The notes under the pieces are model-generated. The model did no database searches. It was not told the DNA's origin and saw nothing but the letters and a program-made list of their open reading frames with translations. A program made the translations under genes and the position numbers. This document shows, in pieces, positions 6,548 through 11,118 of a stretch of DNA of 38,845 nt. Position 1 is the first letter of the stretch; each line of letters begins with the position of its first letter. Origin of the DNA: a virus; IMG/VR virus record IMGVR_UViG_3300047560_001403, positions 1 to 38,845 of that record. The stretch is one strand, 5' to 3'.

Positions 6548-6854
6548 TAATTGGCTTGGTGGCATTGCTTCTGATCATTTACTCAAGGGTGTATTTCTTG
6601 ATGAAGAGGGTAATTATGGATGGCGCTATAAATACCACGCAAAAATGTGGAAGTATTTAAATAAGCCCTATGAAAAATGGGGAACCTATTATCGTCTTGA
6701 CACAAGTTGGCTTGAGGGTTTACAATTAGACATGATGGGCTCTGCATGGGATGATTATGATAGTGATGGATTTGCTTATTGGGAATACTCATGGCAGGAA
6801 GATCCAGTTACTGGTGATGCATGGAGAATTATAAAGCCTGACTTGCAAGGTTAA
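6471..6854 (+). CDS. Hypothetical aromatic-rich protein (127 aa)
   Basis: Rich in Trp, Tyr and Asp. Contains RLISNWLGGIASDHLLKGVF in its N-terminal part and a repeated W/Y pattern in the rest (YGWRYKYHAKMWKYL, WEYSWQED). No known motif. I prefer ATG 6471, behind AGAGAG; the frame is open from TTG 6447. It is the last gene of the plus-strand operon before the tRNA promoter at 6843, whose -35 box lies inside its 3' end. Confidence 0.6.
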   Translation: MEDYDGLPWKSTRIERTRIVPLRLISNWLGGIASDHLLKGVFLDEEGNYGWRYKYHAKMWKYLNKPYEKWGTYYRLDTSWLEGLQLDMMGSAWDDYDSDGFAYWEYSWQEDPVTGDAWRIIKPDLQG

Positions 6855-6871
6855 AAACTTTATGCTATAAT
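6843..6871 (+). promoter_or_regulatory. Promoter of the first RNA segment
   Basis: TTGCAA (6843-6848), 17-bp spacer, TATAAT (6866-6871). Stands at the end of the gene 6471-6854 and upstream of the tRNA-Trp-like gene. Confidence 0.7.
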
Positions 6872-6908
6872 TAAATAACAACCTTAACCACTAGTGGGTT
6901 AAGTATTT

Positions 6909-6975
6909 ATCGTGGGTACTGGGTACTGATTGGCCTCCAAAACCGATCTTGCTGGGTTCGACTCCTAGACACGGT
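6909..6975 (+). tRNA. tRNA-Trp(CCA)-like, reduced D-arm
   Basis: Anticodon loop CTCCAAA (6935-6941) and T-arm CTGGG-TTCGACT-CCTAG are canonical, and the discriminator is G as in Trp tRNAs. Acceptor pairs ATCGTGG with ACACGGT, with one mismatch at the seventh pair. The D-region is only 14 bases; it can form a 4-bp stem GTAC/GTAC with a TGG loop instead of a normal D-arm. A tandem 7-bp repeat (GGGTACT at 6914 and 6921) covers it. The boundaries are estimated. Could be a functional minimal tRNA or a decayed one. Confidence 0.5.
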
Positions 6976-7166
6976 GCAAACAAGGATCCGACGGGAGACT
7001 TGGAATATGCCAGAACGAAGCGTTTGTCAGCAAGCGTGAGATTGGGCAGGTGGCCTTAACAGGTAAGACTAGTAATCTAAACACTTGGCAGGACTAAAGC
7101 GTATATCATACATTGATATTGTTGACTTGTCCTTGGTGGTAAAAGGCAATCCACCTATTCACAATT
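6976..7166 (+). ncRNA. Unassigned, probably transcribed RNA segment
   Basis: About 190 bases with no convincing open reading frame between the tRNA-Trp-like gene and a strong hairpin. It contains several short possible stems (for example ATATCA/TGATAT near 7100 and GGTGG/CCACC near 7130-7155). I could not fit a tRNA, tmRNA or group I intron core. It should be transcribed from the promoter at 6843. Identity unknown. Confidence 0.3.
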
Positions 7167-7220
7167 AAAAACTATTGCATGGGTTCTCTAAGTTGAAGCG
7201 ATTGCAATAGTTTTTCTTTT
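7167..7220 (+). terminator. Long-stem terminator-like hairpin
   Basis: AAAAACTATTGCA (7167-7179) pairs perfectly with TGCAATAGTTTTT (7203-7215), a 13-bp stem with a 23-base loop, followed by CTTTTG. The 3' arm also contains the -35 box of the next promoter (7202-7207). Likely ends the upstream RNA. Confidence 0.6.
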
Positions 7221-7230
7221 GTAGTATACT
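7202..7230 (+). promoter_or_regulatory. Promoter of the tRNA-fMet cluster
   Basis: TTGCAA (7202-7207), 17-bp spacer, TATACT (7225-7230). The first base of the tRNA (7236) is at the expected transcription start, so the transcript would need little or no 5' trimming. Confidence 0.7.
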
Positions 7231-7235
7231 AATAT

Positions 7236-7310
7236 GGCAGTGTAGAGCAGTTCGGAGTGCTCGTTGGCCTCATAAGCCAAAGGTCGTTGGTTCAAATCCA
7301 ACCACTGCTA
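7236..7310 (+). tRNA. Initiator-type tRNA-fMet(CAU)
   Basis: Complete 75-base cloverleaf with anticodon loop CTCATAA. Initiator features: D-stem GAGC/GCTC giving the A11-U24 pair, the GTTGG...CTCATAA...AAGGTCG layout typical of bacterial initiators, and a weak G1-U72 first pair with A73. The anticodon stem has GGC/GCC rather than the classic GGG/CCC. CCA is not encoded. Confidence 0.8.
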
Positions 7311-7311
7311 C

Positions 7312-7392
7312 ATCACACACGCTTCAAGGTGGAGCAGCGGACTGTAAATCCGTCGTCGATAGACATGCTTGGTTCGATTCCAAGGTGTGGTA
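7312..7392 (+). tRNA. tRNA-Tyr(GUA)
   Basis: 81 bases with a long variable arm as expected for Tyr. Anticodon loop CTGTAAA, acceptor ATCACAC/GTGTGGT with one U-G pair, T-arm CTTGG-TTCGATT-CCAAG, A73. Two bases after tRNA-fMet. Confidence 0.9.
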
Positions 7393-7393
7393 C

Positions 7394-7467
7394 GCTCCAT
7401 TAGTCCAATTGGTAGAGGCGCATGACTTAGGATCATGATGTTGGGAGTTCAAGTCTCTCATGGAGCA
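7394..7467 (+). tRNA. tRNA with UAG (Leu) anticodon, short variable loop
   Basis: Perfect acceptor GCTCCAT/ATGGAGC, A73, CCA encoded at 7468-7470. Anticodon loop CTTAGGA reads CUA/CUG leucine codons and has G37 as Leu CUN readers do. The variable loop is only five bases, although bacterial tRNA-Leu normally has a long arm. Confidence 0.85.
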
Positions 7468-7471
7468 CCAG

Positions 7472-7544
7472 GCCCCTCTAGCCCAGCGGTAGAGGCGGTG
7501 GACTTAAAATCCATACAGCACTGGTTCGAATCCAGTGAGGGGCA
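7472..7544 (+). tRNA. tRNA with UAA (Leu) anticodon, short variable loop
   Basis: Perfect acceptor GCCCCTC/GAGGGGC, A73, T-arm ACTGG-TTCGAAT-CCAGT. Anticodon loop CTTAAAA reads UUA/UUG. The variable loop is again five bases, so a class I body with a leucine anticodon. CCA is not encoded; the next gene starts at 7546. Confidence 0.85.
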
Positions 7545-7545
7545 C

Positions 7546-7701
7546 ATGGAAGAATATAAGGTAAGAAGAATGCTTGAACTAGCAAACAAATTGCAAAAAT
7601 TTGAAATAGCATTAAGATTGAAATGTGAGATTTGTGGACCAATCTTGCGTGGTGATAATCCTAATAGATATCCAAAATGTAAAAAACATATTGACAAGTA
7701 G
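7546..7701 (+). CDS. 51-residue zinc-binding-like protein inside the tRNA array
   Basis: ATG 7546 starts one base after the mature end of tRNA-Leu(UAA). Helical N-terminus, then CEICGP and later YPKCKKH, giving C-x2-C ... C-x2-H ligands. The frame is open further upstream, but that would run through two tRNA genes. Its end overlaps the -35 box of the next promoter. Translation from a tRNA-processed transcript without a visible ribosome site is unusual. Function unknown. Confidence 0.5.
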   Translation: MEEYKVRRMLELANKLQKFEIALRLKCEICGPILRGDNPNRYPKCKKHIDK

Positions 7702-7719
7702 GTTCGCACCTGCTATAAT
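7691..7719 (+). promoter_or_regulatory. Consensus promoter for tRNA-Gly and following tRNAs
   Basis: TTGACA (7691-7696), exactly 17 bp, TATAAT (7714-7719): a perfect match to the bacterial housekeeping consensus. tRNA-Gly starts at 7730. Confidence 0.85.
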
Positions 7720-7729
7720 TAAATATATT

Positions 7730-7800
7730 GCGGATGTTGCATATTGGTAGTGCCTCTGCCTTCCAAGCAGAAGGGGTGAGTTCGATTCTCATCATCCGCT
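7730..7800 (+). tRNA. tRNA-Gly(UCC)
   Basis: 71 bases, acceptor GCGGATG/CATCCGC, anticodon loop CTTCCAA, T-arm TGAG-TTCGATT-CTCA, discriminator T, CCA encoded at 7801-7803. Confidence 0.9.
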
Positions 7801-7804
7801 CCAG

Positions 7805-7876
7805 GCCTCCATCGTCTATCGGTTAGGACTTCAGATTTTCAATCTGGCAAGACGGGTTCGACTCCCGTTGGAGGTA
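7805..7876 (+). tRNA. tRNA-Glu(UUC)
   Basis: 72 bases. Acceptor GCCTCCA/TGGAGGT with a first G-U pair, anticodon loop TTTTCAA, T-arm ACGGG-TTCGACT-CCCGT, A73. Confidence 0.9.
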
Positions 7877-7877
7877 C

Positions 7878-7960
7878 GGAAATATGGCAGAGTGGTCGAA
7901 TGCAACGGTTTGCTAAATCGTAGATCGAAAGATCCATAGGTTCGAATCCTATTATTTCCG
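7878..7960 (+). tRNA. tRNA-Ser(GCU)
   Basis: 83 bases with a long variable arm as expected for Ser. Acceptor GGAAATA/TATTTCC, anticodon loop TTGCTAA, T-arm ATAGG-TTCGAAT-CCTAT, G73. Confidence 0.9.
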
Positions 7961-7964
7961 CTGA

Positions 7965-8035
7965 TTCTCCTTCGTCCAACGGTAGGACTCCAGTTTTTGG
8001 CACTGGCAATCTTGGTTCGAATCCAGGGGGAGAAG
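7965..8035 (+). tRNA. tRNA-Gln(UUG)
   Basis: 71 bases. Acceptor TTCTCCT/GGGAGAA, anticodon loop TTTTGGC, T-arm CTTGG-TTCGAAT-CCAGG, G73 as usual for Gln. Confidence 0.9.
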
Positions 8036-8040
8036 CAAAG

Positions 8041-8069
8041 TTGACACAACGAGTGATTAGGAGTAGAAT
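8041..8069 (+). promoter_or_regulatory. Leaderless promoter for the gene at 8076
   Basis: TTGACA (8041-8046), 17-bp spacer, TAGAAT (8064-8069), six bases, ATG at 8076. Drives the operon 8076-9123. Confidence 0.75.
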
Positions 8070-8075
8070 AGAACT

Positions 8076-8153
8076 ATGCATCCTTTATTTGGTTTAGTAT
8101 TTTTCTTTGCTGGTTGGTTTGTTTGTTATGTACAAATGAAAGATTATAAATGA
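8076..8153 (+). CDS. 25-residue membrane peptide
   Basis: Almost the whole peptide is one hydrophobic helix (LFGLVFFFAGWFVCYV) with a charged KDYK end. Start fixed by the leaderless promoter; stop in an ATGA overlap with the phosphatase gene. Very short, but promoter and coupling support it. Function unknown. Confidence 0.55.
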   Translation: MHPLFGLVFFFAGWFVCYVQMKDYK

Positions 8154-8617
8154 AACCTACTGCAATTATTTTTGATGTTGACGGAACACTAGCCAACATT
8201 GAGCCATATCTTCACCATATCAGAAATCTTGATAATGTGGATAACTTTAAAAAAGATTTTGATAAGTTTCATGAAGAGTCTGTTAATGCTAGACCTAACA
8301 TGGAAGTTGTTCAAATGGTAAATCATGCTGTTGCTGATGGTCACGCCATTCTTGTTGTAACATCTAGAAAAGAAATGTGGAGACCACATACTTCTATGTG
8401 GCTTGCAGTAAACGATATACGATCACATGCATTATTCATGCGTAGTAATAATGATGATAGAAAAGATTATGATGTAAAGCGTGACATATTAAAAAAGATT
8501 AATTCAATGTGGATAGTTGTCCACGCAGTTGATGATAATCCAGCAGTCATTAGACTGTGGGAAGAAAATAATATTCCAACTACAAAAATTGGGAATTGGG
8601 ACGGAGATACGAATTGA
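8150..8617 (+). CDS. HAD-family polynucleotide 3'-phosphatase-like protein
   Basis: 155 residues, the size of the phosphatase domain of T4 polynucleotide kinase without the kinase part. HAD motif I FDVDGTLA (nucleophile and acid/base Asp) near residue 8; motif II VVTSRKE near 71; an ALFMRSNNDDRKDYDVKRDIL stretch (motif III lysine) near 94-114, typical of the PNKP C-terminal domain; motif IV VDDNPAVIRLW near 128. Such enzymes remove 3'-phosphate or 2',3'-cyclic phosphate from nucleic acid ends. It would prepare RNA or DNA ends for another ligase, so it acts on the same ends as RtcB. ATGA overlap upstream; TTGA overlap with the next gene. Another HAD phosphatase specificity is possible. Confidence 0.8.
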   Translation: MKPTAIIFDVDGTLANIEPYLHHIRNLDNVDNFKKDFDKFHEESVNARPNMEVVQMVNHAVADGHAILVVTSRKEMWRPHTSMWLAVNDIRSHALFMRSNNDDRKDYDVKRDILKKINSMWIVVHAVDDNPAVIRLWEENNIPTTKIGNWDGDTN

Positions 8618-8697
8618 TTATACTATTAACAATATCTGCTTTTATTGGTGGGTATATTACATGTTATTTTGTTATGACAAGTGGAGTTGAACAATAA
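8614..8697 (+). CDS. 27-residue membrane peptide
   Basis: TTG start in a TTGA overlap with the phosphatase stop. One hydrophobic helix (IILLTISAFIGGYITCYFVM) and a short polar tail. Its TAA overlaps the next ATG by one base. Start codon and shortness make it uncertain. Confidence 0.4.
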   Translation: MIILLTISAFIGGYITCYFVMTSGVEQ

Positions 8698-8861
8698 TGA
8701 GAAAGTATACTGTTGATCTTGGTGACGATGAGTTTATTACAATCCCAGAAAATATACGATACCAGATTGTTCAGGACCATCTAACTAAGTCGTACCACTG
8801 GGTGATTGGCTTTGGAATGCTCATTATAGGCTTTCTGTTGGGGGTTATAGCCTGTGGCTGA
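8697..8861 (+). CDS. C-terminally anchored membrane protein (54 aa)
   Basis: Acidic soluble N-terminal part (DLGDDEFITIPENIRYQ) and one membrane span at about residues 34-53 (WVIGFGMLIIGFLLGVIACG). Part of the 8076-9123 operon, with one-base overlap upstream and an eight-base overlap with the next GTG. Unknown function. Confidence 0.55.
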   Translation: MRKYTVDLGDDEFITIPENIRYQIVQDHLTKSYHWVIGFGMLIIGFLLGVIACG

Positions 8862-9123
8862 TCCAAACCAGACACCTGCTAGGGGAGACTGGGCATGCCC
8901 CTGTAGTGGCTGCCAGAAGGCTGTAGCGTGGGAGAGAAAACAATTAATTCAGGCCTTAGTTGACTATGATATCTGGTACTTAAAATATCGTGGTTCATCA
9001 TTTGACTCTATTACTGGAGAATTGCTATGGGCTAAAGATGATGCTGAAGCATTCCACGAAGGTATCCAGTATGCAATTAAACTAATTGAAGATAGAGCGC
9101 CAAAACCTAAAGCAAGAAAGTAA
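8854..9123 (+). CDS. Zinc-cluster protein (89 aa)
   Basis: GTG start overlapping the previous stop. N-terminal ACPCSGCQKA gives three cysteines in six residues; the remaining part is helical (KQLIQALVDYDIWYLKYRG, later AEAFHEGIQYAIKLIED) with a basic C-terminus (KPKARK). A small DNA/RNA-binding or adaptor protein is possible, but I do not recognise the family. Followed directly by two tRNA genes on the same strand. Confidence 0.6.
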   Translation: MADPNQTPARGDWACPCSGCQKAVAWERKQLIQALVDYDIWYLKYRGSSFDSITGELLWAKDDAEAFHEGIQYAIKLIEDRAPKPKARK

Positions 9124-9129
9124 AGACTA

Positions 9130-9203
9130 GCACCAGTAGCCAAGTTGGTCAAGGCCCCGAACTCATAATTCGGTTATCGTAGGTTCAAGTCCTACCTGGT
9201 GTA
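9130..9203 (+). tRNA. tRNA(CAU), elongator Met or Ile2
   Basis: 74-base cloverleaf with acceptor GCACCAG/CTGGTGT, anticodon loop CTCATAA, T-arm GTAGG-TTCAAGT-CCTAC, A73. The D-stem lacks the initiator A11-U24 pair. From sequence I cannot tell elongator Met from the AUA-reading tRNA-Ile2, which needs lysidine at C34. Confidence 0.85.
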
Positions 9204-9207
9204 CTAT

Positions 9208-9279
9208 ACCTCCGTAACTCAGCGGAAGAGTGACTGCCTTCTAAGCAGTAAGTCGTTGGTTCGAATCCAATCGGGGGTG
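9208..9279 (+). tRNA. tRNA-Arg(UCU)
   Basis: 72 bases. Acceptor ACCTCCG/CGGGGGT, anticodon loop CTTCTAA, T-arm GTTGG-TTCGAAT-CCAAT, G73. The minus-strand gene cluster begins (converging) at 9284. Confidence 0.9.
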
Positions 9280-9283
9280 CAAA

Positions 9284-9892
9284 TTAGAAAGAGATAATGA
9301 TTTGATCTCTGTTAGATACTGCGTATCCTGAGAACAATTCATCTACTGCTTTTTTAGCGCCTGTTGCATATCCATCGTGAATATCGCAAACAATCTTTCC
9401 ACCCTTAGACATTCTGTCCTTAAAGAATAGTAGTGAGTCTTTTGTTGGCTGATAAAGATCAACATCGATATGTACCAATGCAAACTTTACATCCTTAACA
9501 TCATTAAATCTATCTGGAATCCAGCCATTATAAAGTTTTACCTTTGGGTTTGCACCAAAAAGAGATAGTGCTCTTGTGATTGTAGATTCAAATGTGTTTG
9601 TGTTATAGAATGGATTGTCATTCTCACCAACTTCTGATAGTCCCTTCCAGGAATCGAATAAGTGTAGCATTGTCTTGTTGTGGTGCTCAAGGATAACTGC
9701 TGTTGATCCATAGAAAACTCCACACTCAGCAAAGTCACCGCTTATATCTGCCTGTTCTTTAGCAATGTTAAATAGGTTATAGATTCTTTCAAAATCAGGA
9801 TTGCTCCTGTCATAATTTAGAGATGCATTTTTGCTCTCTATCTCATCAATTGACGCAATAAATTGTGCGTCTTGTTCCCAAGTTGTTGTCAT
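9284..9892 (-). CDS. TylF/macrocin O-methyltransferase-like protein
   Basis: 202 residues. Class I SAM-dependent methyltransferase of the TylF type, which usually methylates sugar hydroxyls. Motifs: GDFAECGVFYGSTAVIL (SAM-binding loop) near residue 52, LHLFDSWKGLSE, then VKFALVHIDVDLYQPTKDSL with the metal-binding aspartates, and GGKIVCDIHDGYATGAKKAV. Start ATG follows AGGGGAG. It is the last gene of the long minus-strand series and converges on the tRNA pair. With the GT61 and nucleotidyltransferase genes (15.7-18.1 kb) it may modify a phage-borne or host glycan. Confidence 0.85.
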   Translation of the reverse strand: MTTTWEQDAQFIASIDEIESKNASLNYDRSNPDFERIYNLFNIAKEQADISGDFAECGVFYGSTAVILEHHNKTMLHLFDSWKGLSEVGENDNPFYNTNTFESTITRALSLFGANPKVKLYNGWIPDRFNDVKDVKFALVHIDVDLYQPTKDSLLFFKDRMSKGGKIVCDIHDGYATGAKKAVDELFSGYAVSNRDQIIISF

Positions 9893-9904
9893 TTTTCTCC
9901 CCTT

Positions 9905-10033
9905 TTACTTCTTTGGATGTTTTACTTCATACGGAGCAATCTTTGCTTTGATTGTCCCGTCTTTCCGCATTTTTACAATCCAACCATCTTTGATTTGTAT
10001 TGGATTAAATGATCCACGCTTCTTCTTAGGCAT
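9905..10033 (-). CDS. 42-residue basic protein
   Basis: Strongly basic (MPKKKRGSFNPIQIKDGWIV, ending VKHPKK). Its ATG overlaps the stop of the upstream gene (ATGCCTAA) and AGGGGAG for the next gene follows its stop. Looks like a small beta-strand protein with a WIVKMRKDGTIKAKI hairpin. Unknown function. Confidence 0.6.
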   Translation of the reverse strand: MPKKKRGSFNPIQIKDGWIVKMRKDGTIKAKIAPYEVKHPKK

Positions 10034-10643
10034 CCTTATCACCTAATCTTACGTTATTTCTAGTAGGACGCATGTCTCTAAAATTAAAAAATGATTCTTG
10101 AGGCTTTGGTTGTTCCTGTGGTTGTGGCTGTGGTGTTTCATCAGCCTTTCCTAGTGAAGCATCGTATGCTGCCATTTCTCTTTCTCCATCCATTCCGCCA
10201 CATTGTGGGCATTGAGAACATGTTAGTTCATTTGCTGCACAGTAATCACATTCACAACCCTCATATGTTTGTGTTGGCATGATTGGATTTTCTGGCATTG
10301 GTTCATCTGCCTTTACGGTCCAGATATCTACAACTCTTTTATCTTTAATTCCTGATCCTATTTGTCTTCCAAAGTTCATCATGTATTGTGGCTTCTTCAT
10401 TCCTGCTGCAGGATTAATATGTGAAGATGGATTTGCTGGAGTTGGATCTGTTACAGTAGCATTATAAGCAACATCCATTGGAGTTTCTGACTTACTTGCA
10501 TCTGGTACATTTGCATATAGTGCTCTTACTTGTGCACCTGCTTCTGCTTCTGTACCGTGGCATCCTGCGACATGTCCTTCATCGCTTACTACTGGATATC
10601 CAGAGCAACCGTTAGAACCCTTTTCGCCAATATGGTATGGCAT
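10026..10643 (-). CDS. Phage protein with N-terminal CSGYPVV/GCHGT motif
   Basis: 205 residues. The N-terminus (HIGEKGSNGCSGYPVV, then GHVAGCHGTEAEAGAQVRALYA) is a small domain I have seen at the start of various phage virion-associated proteins, where a substrate or packaging role is unproven. The centre is Pro-rich; at about 130-150 there is a cysteine cluster (CECDYCAANELTCSQCPQC) that may bind metal; then a PQPQPQEQPKPQ linker and a short basic C-terminal segment. Position between fibre, Dps-like and methyltransferase genes fits a virion or late protein. Function not assigned. Confidence 0.65.
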   Translation of the reverse strand: MPYHIGEKGSNGCSGYPVVSDEGHVAGCHGTEAEAGAQVRALYANVPDASKSETPMDVAYNATVTDPTPANPSSHINPAAGMKKPQYMMNFGRQIGSGIKDKRVVDIWTVKADEPMPENPIMPTQTYEGCECDYCAANELTCSQCPQCGGMDGEREMAAYDASLGKADETPQPQPQEQPKPQESFFNFRDMRPTRNNVRLGDKDA

Positions 10644-10644
10644 G

Positions 10645-11100
10645 TTATTCCATCTCTACATCTTTAAGCGATGCACGAAGTTGCCAGCACCACTTTTGAA
10701 GTGCAGTCTGACGATCTGCCATAAAATTTGCAAGACCATTCTGCTTTGCAGCAGTTGCAGCATCAAAACCTGCAATATATCTCATGATAGCAATATCGAA
10801 TGAATTACATAGATCGGCAATCATAGATTCTGGATCTGTTGAAACTGGGTTTTCTGGAATAACACTTAGTGATGCCAGACGGGAAAGAGAAAATGGGGCA
10901 TAAGAATTAACATCAAGCATTCGAATCCACTCAGCAAAGGTATCAATAGCACCATCTAGGTCAGCATAGATATCATCTAGTTTATCGTGCCACTGTGGGA
11001 AGTCATCTCCTTCAACATTCCAGTGATACCCCTTTGCTTTATAGGCCAAAGCAACGGCATCTGCTGTAAGACCCTTAAGTGTATTAATTAACTCTTCCAT
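10645..11100 (-). CDS. Dps/ferritin-like DNA-protection protein
   Basis: 151 residues from ATG 11100, normal Dps length. KAKGYHWNVEGDDFPQWHDKLDDIYADLDGAIDTFAEW carries the Dps ferroxidase signature: His near residue 30, His in FPQWHDKLDD, and the downstream Asp/Glu ligands. Dps proteins form 12-subunit shells that bind DNA and oxidise iron with peroxide. The ORF has an upstream ATG (11109), but an extended -10 box (TGGTATAAT) covers it, and ATG 11100 is seven bases after the box. It sits directly downstream of the collagen-like fibre gene. Could protect phage or host DNA, or be packaged in the virion. Confidence 0.85.
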   Translation of the reverse strand: MEELINTLKGLTADAVALAYKAKGYHWNVEGDDFPQWHDKLDDIYADLDGAIDTFAEWIRMLDVNSYAPFSLSRLASLSVIPENPVSTDPESMIADLCNSFDIAIMRYIAGFDAATAAKQNGLANFMADRQTALQKWCWQLRASLKDVEME

Positions 11101-11107
11101 AACTACC

Positions 11108-11116
11108 ATTATACCA
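11108..11116 (-). promoter_or_regulatory. Extended -10 box before the Dps-like gene
   Basis: TGGTATAAT on the minus strand, ending seven bases before ATG 11100. No -35 match at 17 bp (AGTATT). Suggests an internal, possibly leaderless start. Confidence 0.45.
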
Positions 11117-11118
11117 GA

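Noticed and set aside
6976-7166. Group I intron, tmRNA or further tRNA
   Set aside because: No intron core pairings, no tag-peptide frame and no complete cloverleaf found.
7435-7545. Reading frame leading into the 7546 gene
   Set aside because: It runs through two clear tRNA genes; only the part from ATG 7546 is plausible.
7831-8081. Minus-strand ORFs of 72-80 codons
   Set aside because: They are antisense to tRNA-Glu, -Ser and -Gln, and have tRNA-derived composition.
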